From Ooceraea biroi (taxonomy: Eukaryota > Arthropoda > Insecta > Hymenoptera > Formicidae), in the NCBI RefSeq assembly GCF_003672135.1, contig NC_039509.1, positions 3,658,001 to 3,722,000 of the forward strand: DNA of 64,000 nt, in the 5' to 3' direction. The notes beneath the pieces are model-generated. The model saw only the letters and a program-made list of their open reading frames with translations, was not told where the DNA came from and did no database searches. The position numbers and the translations under genes are program-made. Shown here piece after piece: positions 51,601 through 62,629 of this stretch (the first letter of the stretch is position 1; every line of letters begins with the position of its first letter).

Positions 51601-54600
51601 GCGTATTTTGTTATTACAAGATCGTATTGTATTTTTATGCAGAATGGAGCCATGTGAAACATTTATGCTTATTATTATACGTTATTTGTTGAGACATACT
51701 TGCGTTGTGATACGAATTGCAAAAATTTGTGATTTACATTTGCGAGATGGGAGATCTAACGCGAGGGAGAGTCTGCATTACATCGTTACGACTCAGAATC
51801 TCCCTTCCATTAAATCTGCTATTATATTTTTATTTGAAATGTGTAATTAAAATGTTTGTGGCTACGTCGACCCAGCTTTTTATCTTGACGGCTTGTAAGA
51901 ACAAAATGTATTCGGAAATAACCCGCGGCGATAGCCGAGTTCACGTAGATCCTCTGTAAGCTTAATCTCGAGCTTAACTCGTTTCAGTGGAGCGGTCGTC
52001 TTAAGACTTTATGTCTCCCAATCGAAGACGTAGAACGATCGCGTAGCGCCATTAATTTCATGTTTCAAAAGAGCGATATTATCCTGCTACAAGTAATCGC
52101 CTCAATTTCTTAAAGTGCTCGAAACCTAAGAGAAATATCTGAGAAATATTGGACTCGACCTACTTTCCCGAAACGTTTTCGCAGAACGATTCTCGCTATT
52201 TTTCAACGAGCACATATTATTCTATTTTTTAATACTCAGTGGCATATGAGCTAGAGATGTAAATACAGAATATTTCACAGAAATGATACCCAGCGGGTAA
52301 ATTTTTTCACTTAACTGTCGACTATTTAATTTAATCGAGAAAGTACAGTCATATATGATCAATTTCTCATTAAAGCTTCGCGGCGAATTACGAGAACGGT
52401 ACATTTTGTAGGTCCGCCGCTTTGTTCCAGTTAAAAGTCGACCTTTGACCTTTTCGCTAATTAAGCCGCGCCTGCCAATCTCTTGTTTCGCAAATTCTTC
52501 ATCATCCGTTGAAGAAGCATGCATTCGGGATTCCGTTCGCCATCAACTCCCTGTGCCTCGACATCCCGTGGGAGATGCGACATGTTTTTCTTGGACCGCT
52601 TTAAAGCGGCGCGATCGACACGGTCGACGTCGGCGTCGCGTCGCGTCGCGAAACAACGAACGCCGGGTTTTCTCGGTGCGAATGCGTCTCTTCCGCGGCC
52701 AAGTCTCTTCGAGATGACACTCGTTGCAAGGATGCACCAAGTTACGACGCGGTGTGGTAATCTGACGGCGCGACCTCGTGCCAAGAATTGAGTCACCGCA
52801 CGTTGGGCGCCTGTCTCTCTCCTCGTCTTCCATCTTCGCAATCCCGCGTGTCTTTTGAACACGCTGACTGTGTGCCACGCATACTCGCGTACACGTATTT
52901 TTGAAACTCGTGTCATCCCCCAAATGCGCGGATCGCTACTTGATTGGATTTCAGTCTTTCGGAGATCGTTTGCTCGTCGATGATGTCTGACGTGGATGGC
53001 TCAAGATGATATTAATATCACAGCATTTTGGTATTATTAACAGAATAGTATGATTTTTATAATGCTCGTTGTCGTTTAGTGTCGAATTATAATAACAACG
53101 CGGAGATATAAATAATTACTCACAGAAAAGGAAATTAAAATTCTTTGAACAGTCAAGTGAGTTTGTCGAGTGATTGCACGCGCATTGACTGCAGAAAGCT
53201 AAACCGCACGTTTCCGGCGTTACGCTGTTTATTTCAGTGAGCCAACAGCGTTTCGGTAAGTCCACGACAGTTGTTCCCGTTCTGAGTTACGGAAATGGTC
53301 GGAACGAGCGTGTACTTCGTTGCGACCACCACGAATTATCGCGTTTCGCCTGTTCTCTCTATGATCCACGTCCGAAGTCGTGCTTGCAGCCGACATGCGA
53401 GTAAGATTCATGGGGTCGGCGCCGAAAGCGCGAGCTTACGTCTGCCCGCTCGAGTCGAGCTGCTTCTCTCCGAGCCGGGGATCCGGTCGGCACACTTGAC
53501 GCGGACAAATGAGACCTCGTTACAATAAAGTTACGGGCAAGACGGGGACAACGACGACGATGAGGACGCGAAAAACGAGAATCCATTCTTCCAGACGAAT
53601 CGTTCGGGCACGTCAGAGGCGTGCAAGAGGCGACGTTCGCTCCGCGTTAAATTTGCCGTGCACGGGAGTGGCACATTGTACATCCTCGTGGCAGATATAT
53701 GAGGTAATTAAGGCGGGTATGTTTTTGAAGGTGATACTTCGCCGTGAATTTGCTATCGCGAGGGTCAAGCGAGGCGCAGGCCTCAAAGGGATTTAGGATG
53801 TGAAAGGGAGAGAAAGATAGAGAAAAAGGGATTTTCCTTCTTCCCGAGTGTTCTATAAACAGGGAGACCATTGGGGACAGAGCGGAAACGCGGCTGTGGG
53901 CGAAAAGGTGACGCTAGACCCGTCGATTGAATATTTTTACATGTATGAGATTTTTATTCTCGCGATGCGATTGGCCGAATCGCGCTTCGCCCCGCTCCGT
54001 GTCGCCGTCATTCACTACCCTCGCAAGGGCGAGAAAATTCTCGATCCTTTGAGCGCGAAGGAAGAATGCGCCACTTGGTTCCGGAAAGGAATCCTTGGCG
54101 ATTTATACTGCGAGAGAGGACGATCGCCAAAGATAAATCTGCGATCTCGGATCTTGAATGGAAGGAACATGGTGTATCCATTTGCGATTTTGTCACGCCG
54201 TAATTCATCGCAATGTGCGTTATGAAAAAGCACGATGATGTAATAACGTTGCGTTTCATGTGTACAATTTTTGTGTCACTGTCGCCGGCATCGTTTACGA
54301 GTGGAAGCAGTATATTCCCTTCGCGGGGAAGCGCAACTCGTCGGGTATTCGTCCCGGATCTCTGTGCTCCTTAAATAATTCTTCCAAATGCGCTTCTTAT
54401 TGCGCGCGTCGTTAATGATCTTGCGCTGCCAAGACGCGCCATACAGCGAAACGCTCCACTCGAAAAGGGCACGGCAAATATAATACTCGACGATCCGCGC
54501 GGGCCTGCGTTTCCGTATTCTCTATTTACGGTGACGTTTGACGTTAAGCGTTTTATGAGCCGACGATTGCGGAAAACGGAGACACATCCGTGTTCCACTT

Positions 54601-54719
54601 CTTTCCAAAAACGTATCCTTCAGACGCAGGTCGCACGATCGCAGTACGCGTAACCTCGGTCTCCGTTTTCGCTCATTTTTCCTCTCTCGGATGCCCTTCT
54701 CTGCCTCCTTCTTTCCCTC

Positions 54720-54742
54720 CACCCTTCCACGGTGGAAGGGTG
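54720..54742. repeat. 23-bp odd palindrome
   Basis: CACCCTTCCAC at 54720-54730 and GTGGAAGGGTG at 54732-54742 are exact inverted copies around a single G. It sits inside a pyrimidine-rich stretch, which makes the purine-rich second half stand out. Confidence 0.8.
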
Positions 54743-56120
54743 CTTCCAAGGGCCTCTCTTCGTCCTACCGGTGCCGCGCACCCTGCGCTCCGCCGCCTTG
54801 CCACTCGTTGCGAGGATTATTGAATTTTCTGTCATTTCCAGAAGAAATACGCTCTATTTACTTTGCCGGGGTATGAGGGTAGTTTTATTCGGCGCGGATG
54901 TGTGAGAGAAATAAGAAATACATGGAAGGCTCGCTGCGAATCGACGACGACGATGGTGGCGACGGCGGCCCTTCCATCTCTCGACATCGAGCGCAATTCG
55001 ACGATACCGGTTCGGCGAAACCGGTTGGTGTTTGCAATGATAACGCTTGCGGAATTGCGGGAATCACCCCCTGGCCGGCTGAGGTAACTTCAGAGATCGA
55101 ACACTGCTAGACTGTGGATAACGAGAAGCCAGAAGAATTTTGAGAATATTGCTTCTGGTATTTAATGAAACTCGAAGGAATACACGAGCGTCTACGTTTT
55201 ACTTTAAAGCTTTAAAGCCCAGCGGCTTTCCTTTTCTCGACGTAGAGCCGTACGTATTCAGACGTGCAACGTTCATTCTCGTACCTGCGAGCCACGGAGG
55301 AGCTACATTAGTCGTTTCACTTCCAAAATATCGATATACTTCTCCGCCTAAATGTCCTCCCTCATACATACTACCGACTCCCCCGACGGACATTTCTCAA
55401 AAAGCCGAGTTATCGCGGTGCATAATGGCGCTTTACGTCCGAAGTTTGCGCCGTCCTTCTCCTTTTCGTCCGTCTCGGTCTCTTTCTCCTTTGCCTTCCT
55501 TCTCTTCCTCCAGCACGTGATTGCAATATTCCTCACGGGTGTCGGACGCGGTGGAGAACGACCTGGCGCACTCGCTATCGTGTATACGACAAGAAAGGGT
55601 GCCGGGAAGGGCGAACAGGTCCTTCTCTCCTCTTCCTCCTAGTCCTCTTCTGCCTCTTGCGCCGCCGCTTTGCTGTCGAGCACGAAATTCGTTCTCCGTC
55701 GTTCCCGTCGCCTTTCCGCATGCGGACCGGAAGCGGCAAAGCACGGCGAATCCCTCCGCCGCGATTCGGAACACGTACGAGAAATTTATTCGCGCGGAGG
55801 CAGGTCGCGTATGGCGCCGTGCTCATCTCCGTCCGAGTTTCCGGGTCCCCGAGTTTTGTCGGTTTTCGACGCGATATGCGACTCGTCCCCCCAGCTCATC
55901 GCTGCTGCCTTGTCCGTCGTCGACTTCTGCTTCGTGGTCTCCGTATTTTCCCCTATCGAAACTTCCTCTAAATCCTCGTCCCTCTCGTCCCGCAGCTCCA
56001 GCCTCTCGATCAATGGAAATTTAAACGCGCCGGCTTATCGGAAGAGTCGCGTCTTCCTTCGGGACCTCCAAAGTCGTTAGCTCCCTTCGACGAAGCACGA
56101 TCGTCGTCGTGCCCGTCGTT
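54743..56120. other. Pyrimidine-skewed GC-rich block
   Basis: The plus strand is strongly C/T-biased (for example 55450-55515), so the minus strand is purine-rich and its frames read as Glu, Lys, Arg and Asp. One minus frame (about 56034-55786) gives an acidic, hydrophilic peptide containing RDERDEDLEEVS that looks protein-like. However, it has an upstream in-frame stop, no acceptor and no donor, and three plus frames are also open across it. Confidence 0.35.
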
Positions 56121-57189
56121 AATATCCCCCTCGCTAATCTCGCGATCCTGCCCGTTATGTCGAATGGATTACAATCTTCCGTAGGATGTACCGTAGAACA
56201 GTCTCCCCGGACAGTTTCAGCCGTTGATAAATGTCCACCGTAAGTGGGTCGCCTTTAAAAACGGGCACGATCCAATGCGCGCGATTAGGCGGGATTTGCA
56301 GAAAGAACAGCTCGCAGCACCACTAACGTCGTTCAGGAATGAATCAGTTCGCCAACGGATCAGCTGATACAGTTCTCTTGGTCTCGGCGAGTTACGTAAT
56401 GCAAACTCTGCATCCACGTTTTATATTTACTCGCGATGTTATCCACCCTCGGCTAGTGTACAACGCATCGTACACCTACCCTAGGCAACCGGGATTAATC
56501 GATACGTATCTTGCGGTTACATACGGGAGACGTATGCATCTCTATCCGACGCGGAAAATTACGGCGCGCCGTTTTGTTACAATACCGAATAACGCGAGTG
56601 ATTTATCGGCGGCGTGCGTGTACGTGCATATGCACATACGTACTTCCGAGAGTTATTGCCGGGCATTCGTAAATGTATGCTAATGGCCGTTGCCGAAACA
56701 TACTATGATTTTTCGGTATACCATCGCGCGGTGCGTCACGCGGCGTTGCCTGTATTTTAGCCCGACGCGTTACGATATTTTATAGGCGATATTTTTTCGT
56801 GCGCGTTTCCCGGACGAGATTCGATATTACGTTCCTCGCGAAGGAGGATGGGGCCAGACATCTCTACCAGCGGGGGGTGTTACATCGATCGATGCTTCGA
56901 TTACAGCGCGGCACGGGACGAACATCGGTCGCAACGGGCGATTTTTGAAACACCATGGGGAATTTGGTTCCTGGCCGCCTGTTCGAACTTGGGAAAATGT
57001 CCGACGCGCCGTGGGATTTTCATAAATAAATTTATCAGCGTGACACGGAAAAGGTACGCTTGCTGAATACCGGCGATATTATCTTAAATCCACTCGCGTT
57101 TCCGTTAAATTATTTCAGCGTATAATACTCGCCTTTGATCGGATGCCGATGTCTGAAATATCGGTTGGATATGCAGTTCTTTCAGATTC

Positions 57190-57300
57190 ATGGATGTCGA
57201 GACGTCACGCGATATCGCGAATGAGTACCCATATCTGTATCTCTTGAATGCAAGCATCCAATGGATAACGAGACGTAACGCGATATTGCGAATTGAAAGA
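57190..57300 (+). repeat. Two-copy tandem repeat, 71-bp offset
   Basis: A block starting GAGACGTCACGCGATAT at 57199 is repeated as GAGACGTAACGCGATAT at 57270. Over the first 24 positions the copies differ at two places, and looser similarity continues on both sides (TGGAT before, GAAT and ATG-rich sequence after). Each copy contains a CGCGATATCGCG-type palindromic core, intact in the first copy and with one change in the second. Nothing identifies a gene or element here. Local duplication is the simplest reading. Confidence 0.6.
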
Positions 57301-57846
57301 TGGATATTCATCTCATGAAACGCGTTCATTCTTGCGCAAACGCTTTCGAACGCGGTTTGCTTTGCAGGTCATTATTATTGACTCTTAATCGTTTCCAATT
57401 AACTTTATGGACCAGATCGAGATCGCAGCGCCCCACCATTTTCGAGAGAACCCTCGGAACATTACGCAACCTTATCAACAGGGAGTATCTTGGAGTCGCA
57501 ATAGCGACTCGAAAGCCGGCGGCGCGTTTTCGCTCGTTTGGCAAGTCTTTTATTCGAGCGGGGTCGAGCAGGGCGAACGGGTGCTTTCCGTCAAATCGTG
57601 CGAAAAGATAAAGCTCGCCGCAGCTTACTCCAGTAACGAGCTCGATTGCTTCTTCCCGCGCGTTCAGCTCCGCTCCGTAAGAACTCCGCTCAGTAACGAT
57701 TTCAGCGTTTTTCCTTGCGCGTTTGTCACCCGCGTTGAGCGAACTGTAATCTGTTGCTGCGGTGACACGGAAGTCGTTAGCGAAACGTGCCCTGTCTCTC
57801 GCCATTCAATCAAACTGCAGCCTCGGTCCTATTCCCAGGTACCATT

Positions 57847-57847
<1 letters not shown>

Positions 57848-57887
<40 letters not shown>
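57848..57887 (+). repeat. (CA)20 microsatellite
   Basis: Twenty perfect CA units between ACCATTC and TCGCG. Translations across it give Thr-His or Val-Cys runs that have no coding meaning. Confidence 0.97.
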
Positions 57888-57888
<1 letters not shown>

Positions 57889-59430
57889 CGCGTCTGGCAA
57901 CACCCAGCAATATAAAGTACAGGGCATTCAAGTTTATTCGACGGTGGCATTCGGAGTTTTGCGAGAGCGTATCTCTCCGTAGAAACAGATCTCCGTCGAA
58001 AAAGTTGCGGCAACATCACCAGAGACAGATCTGCGTAGGCGTAGTACTTGTAAGGGCGTTTACGTCCGTGCGTTGCATTATACAGAGGAGGCTATGATAT
58101 ACCGAGATATCTCCTCGCTCGGGTGAACAGCTGGCGTAACCATTTCACGCGGCTCGTTCGCCCCGCCATATGTTGGAATAGCGTATAACTTTGTAGTTTC
58201 TTCGAGAAAGATGAAGTACCGTATACACGTGGCTCCCGTAACCCTTATGCGTCCCTCAGTGCCACGTGTCCCGCTTAACTTTACGACGCGCGACACTTGC
58301 ATGCGAATCGTCTTTAGTGCAACTCGCAGCGAGAGGTCTGCGACATTTAGAAGGGTGCAGTTAACGTTCGTACGCGTCAAGCGAATTTTAGCCTTGTTCT
58401 TGTTGTTGTCTGTGATGTGTTGTTCACCATTGTCATTCAATCTCGGCGAGACTTATCGTTACGCTTTAAGGTCGATTATTTGCGTACTTTGAAAGTCCGG
58501 CAATCGTGTAACTTTGTACAACTCTTGTTGCTATACTTTATTGCATCGCGAGAGCGAGTCGAGAGATCAAAGCTTAACATTTCGTTAAACATTTCTCTAA
58601 GCGGGATGCAGACTCGCGCAGCTTATGGGAATCCATGAACGTCGTAGTGTACCATAATACTTTTCGATGCATAGTAAACGGGAAGACGCGAGGGGCAAGC
58701 GAGATGAAACAACTTGAGGCAAAGATTCGCGTTAACGCTCGCGTTTACACGTCGCTTAACATGAACCAATAGTTCTCGTTTCATGATTGCGCGGATTTTA
58801 TCGGAGATATCAGTGTGCAGCATATCGCTTAAGCAGCGTATCCATTGAGAAACCATTCTGAGAAACCGTTGATCGCAGATCGAGAGTGATAATATGCGAT
58901 TCCGTATCATACATAGCGTTATTATCGCTAGACATTGTTACGTTAAAAAAAGGCTGCTTCACTATCAGCAGATTCCGATCGATCCGACCGATCGCAGTTG
59001 CGTGTTTCGTAAAACGTCGCGTCTCGTGACACAGAGGTATTTTTCACGAATCGATATTGCGACGTGGTATTACGCGATATCGTGGGTCGCGAGCAAGCTT
59101 TTAGCGTGTCCTCCCTCGCGTTAGCGGAGTTCGCGATTCCCATCGCGAACGTCGATGAGAAACGAAACTTCGTTCGCGTAGCGCACCGAGTCTCGTAGCT
59201 TCGACGGGACCTTCTTACGGCTCGTTCGCGGTAATAGTTTCGTGCAACTAGTTTCCAACGTGTTTAGCCTGCGTGCAGATGCGTAGATGGGTTCTCGGAT
59301 ACCGCGACGCCCGGAGCGAGCGGGCGAACGAGCGAGCAAACGCCGTTACGACGCCTCGTTTATGCGTGTACGTCCGCGATGTGCGTATCTCCTTCATCAT
59401 CGGTCCATCTTTCTCTCTCCCACGTTCAGC

Positions 59431-59433
<3 letters not shown>

Positions 59434-59493
<60 letters not shown>
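59434..59493 (+). repeat. (CT)30 microsatellite
   Basis: Thirty uninterrupted CT units, preceded by more pyrimidine-rich sequence from about 59405 and followed by TATCTCTTTCC. It is the longest perfect dinucleotide run in the window and is likely to vary in length between individuals. The serine/leucine runs translated from it are artefacts. Confidence 0.97.
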
Positions 59494-59499
<6 letters not shown>

Positions 59500-62447
59500 T
59501 TCCATCCTCGCCAAGTTCGCTCGTAAAACGCTTCGATCATTAAGGGAGCCAGTACTTTCAATATTTATTGCGTTTTATGGATTTAGATGTGGATAGATTT
59601 TATCTGCTATCGTCGTTAAATTTAGAACGATTGGAAAACATGATAGATAACTTTTTTTTTAAAGCTTTTTGCATCTGTAATATTTATTTAACACGATATT
59701 TCATGTTATTCCTGCTTATTTTAATAGAAACGCCACGCTTCACCGCGAATTTCCTATATCTCGGAGGATCGATGGAGCACAATATATTTTTCTTCTCACT
59801 CCGGGTTTCCGAAACGACCTCTGCTCCATTCGCGCGCGTCCCTCCCGCGTCTTCGGCGATGATTGCTCCTTGCCGGCTATCTCGTTTCTCGGCACCGGAC
59901 GCATCTCCCTAGCGGAATATCGCCTGTGCGATTTCCCGTCGACGAGAACGTCGGCACATAACGGCTGTTACGTAAGCAACGAAAGCTGAAGCTGGGACCG
60001 CGCGAAGGTGGGTGGTTGATCTGCGCGTCGGCTGCAGAATGTTTGACACCCACACATTCGGACGATGGATTTGCCAGCTTCCGAAGAAAGAACGATGACA
60101 ACGACGAGGACCGGGCGACATCGCACGAATATAGCGTGTCATGGCATCGGGAATGGCAAGGCGGGGCGAGAGAGAGGCAACCTAACGCCGGGTATACGAC
60201 GCTATTATTTACGCTAGAGCCGGAAGAAATATTACATTTTCAAACCACCCTCTCTTTCTTCTCTCCTTTCTATCCTTTCCTCCCCGCCTACCCACCTAGT
60301 CGTTTTCCCGTTCTTGTAGCGGGCCCTCTTTCTCTCGTCTCTCATCCTCGTTTACTTCCCATCTTTCCGGTTCCTCGGTCTCAGAAGGCAGAGCCAAGGT
60401 GAGCGCGCGCCGCTCTCTTCATTACCATTTATAGTGATTCCTGAACCACTCTCGGAGCGCCCGCGCGCACGTAAAAACGCGCGCACGCGAATTGATATAC
60501 GGTAGCTGCGGAATCAGCAGCCGGTGTGTCTACCTGCTTCACGACACCGGTACGCCCGTGTGGCCTTTATCGCGCTTTGATGCTCTCGCCTCTCGCCTTT
60601 GATTCCGCCACCGCCGTCGTCGTCGCTTTGACAGCGACCATTATCGTGCACGTGATCGACGATGCGTTTAACGATCCCTGGAACAGCGTTAAATATGCTT
60701 CGGTCAGCTAACTGTAGCTGACTCTCTATTTTGCTTGTATTCTATATTTTGTATTTTCTCGTACCACCGAATTGATTCCTGATGCGTAATACGGAACTCG
60801 ATAACTCAATGAGTATCCAACGGCAACAACATATACGCATGCACACATATATTGTGATATTTTGGAACGCTATACGATCGCAAAAAGTTGCTCGCGGAGA
60901 GACGCAATTACATATTTACGCACGGAAATTTATTTCAGAATTGCAACAATACACAGGAATGTTTTTGTGTGTTGTTAATTTTTATTTATCTGTAAACACG
61001 GACTGCATACATCGTTACCGCGCGCGCGAAAAAACACCGGCCGAGGGAAATTTGCAATTTTAATGAAAGTGATACGCGCGCGGTTGCAAATAAATATATA
61101 AATAAATTGCTTTCGCGTCCCTGTGGGCAATACACAAGGTGGCGGCCGCACACTTAAAAACGCAATTCCCGCAAAAAGTCATTCTATTACGAGCGAGATC
61201 ACAGCTCTGGACCAAAAGTGCGCTGGCCTCTTTTTCTCCGGACGCGTTCAGTATCAAATTGTACATTTCCCGGCTTCTTACGGCTCTTCCTTCTTTCACG
61301 AAGCAGCGCTGCTGCGAGCAGACACGTGTGATGCTCGTCTCGTGGTGACAACCGTGACGGAGTACGTTTTACTCAGGCGTGTTCCGTTTTTCGAGGACTT
61401 GCTCACCACTTGGCTTTTCTGACCGATGCCCCGGCGAATCGCAACGCTAGATACAATCAGCTTTACAATTTCGACGGAGACGGTTGTGCTCTCTGCACGG
61501 TATTACGCTGTTGCGACAGATCGTTGGACAACATGACACTGTTATTTTACAATAAAACGATCGTGCCGTCAAAGTAAACTTTTATTCATGATAATATCTC
61601 TAAAAAAGTAAGGCTGCAGTGAGGGTGAGAAATATTATCCACATCGTCTTATGACATCTCAAAAATTCTCGCTCTTTATCTTTTCGAACTTGCTCTCCCG
61701 AAGTCAAACGTCGACCCAGATAAACAATTGCCCGACCAGCTGACCTCGAGATATTACTTTGCAAGTCAAGAAGATTCTTAATCAAACCGGGTGAATAATT
61801 GTGACTCAGAGATAAAGTCTAAAATTGCGCGAGCGGGGAAGGAGATAGGAGGGTAGGACGGATACATAATATCTATAGAAATGAAATTTGCTTTCTATTA
61901 GACCGCTCCGACAACACCGTCGCGTTTTCCTGCGGCGCTTTTCTCCGCTTTTATCTCCGTCACTCTCATTTTCGCTCGGATGGCCCCTCGAAAATGAGTC
62001 CGCATCTCTCGAATCCTCCTCGGTCCCTCCCGACGTCTCTGGTTTTCCTCCCCGCGATGCCTCCGGTGCTTTCGCCCACCCCTCACTTCCACCCCCAGGA
62101 ATGTTAACGACTTTCGAACGATAACGCCGTGACTCCACTTAAATGGTTCTCCCGGCGCTTAACGAGTCTCGTGCCGTTTAAAGGAATGATTAACGAATGC
62201 GAATAATACAAACATTTGCGAGAGCGAGCGCGCAGTCATTTGTCGGATAAACGACAGCAGGCACTTTCTCCGTTATGCACGCGTGTAACGAGAATAACTG
62301 ATTAGTTATAGCGAGGCATATGGCTATGGTCGGATTTATGGTGGTCATCACGACGAAGATGCGTTGGAGGATCGGACGCGCGATTAATACGGCGGCGAGA
62401 AATTAATGCAATTCACTAATTCGTAATGGGATGGGCGCTCTAATGTA

Positions 62448-62483
62448 CACTGAGAAAAATTTTCATCGGATAAACCGATTATA
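62448..62483 (+). repeat. Left terminal inverted repeat of the MITE
   Basis: Starts CACTGAGAAAAA and continues through CATCGGATAAACCGATTA. It pairs with 62592-62627 in inverted orientation. The right copy has one extra T in its T run and T in place of C within the AAACCGAT segment. Confidence 0.85.
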
Positions 62484-62591
62484 TAGTAACAAACGGATAT
62501 ATCCGATTAAAGTGCATAAAAGACAAAGGAAAATGATCGGACATATCCGATGAAAGTAATCGGAAAACAAAATTAACAATCGGAAAACTAT

Positions 62592-62627
62592 TTAATCGAT
62601 TTATCCGATGAAAAATTTTTCTCAGTG
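62592..62627 (-). repeat. Right terminal inverted repeat of the MITE
   Basis: Inverted copy of the left end, reading inward on the minus strand from CACTGAGAAAAA. It is followed outward by TA at 62628-62629, which matches the TA at 62446-62447 on the other side. Confidence 0.85.
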
Positions 62628-62629
62628 TA

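Larger units (their letters stand above)
45551..54719. other. Non-coding stretch
   Basis: No gene was recognised. It contains the TTACAACGTTAT repeats, a TATACATATA-rich segment at 46640-46672, AT-rich patches at 47330-47420 and 53010-53160, and small duplications. A 186-codon plus frame at 49633-50193 is hydrophobic and aromatic in a way expected from T-rich DNA, without recognisable domains. Confidence 0.5.
56121..62445. other. Non-coding stretch with long microsatellites
   Basis: No gene was recognised. Main contents are the 71-bp-offset duplication, the (CA)20 and (CT)30 tracts, a pyrimidine-rich segment at 60245-60360 that ends in a donor-like AAGGTGAGC near 60398, and AT-rich patches at 59600-59760 and 60720-61000. 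Confidence 0.5.
62446..62629. mobile_element. MITE with TA target duplication and ~36-bp terminal inverted repeats
   Basis: The element begins with TA followed by CACTGAGAAAAA at 62448 and ends with TTTTTCTCAGTG at 62627 followed by TA. The two ends are inverted copies over about 36 bases, with one substitution and one single-base indel. The flanking TA dinucleotides fit a TA target-site duplication, the hallmark of the Tc1/mariner-like superfamily. The interior is about 110 bases, AT-rich, and has no reading frame for a transposase, so it is a non-autonomous miniature element that would need a transposase supplied elsewhere. Short palindromic units of the type ATCGG...CCGAT recur inside (near 62468, 62492, 62536 and 62601), so a transcript could fold along its whole length. 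The nearly intact ends suggest a fairly recent insertion. No second copy was seen in the window. Confidence 0.88.
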
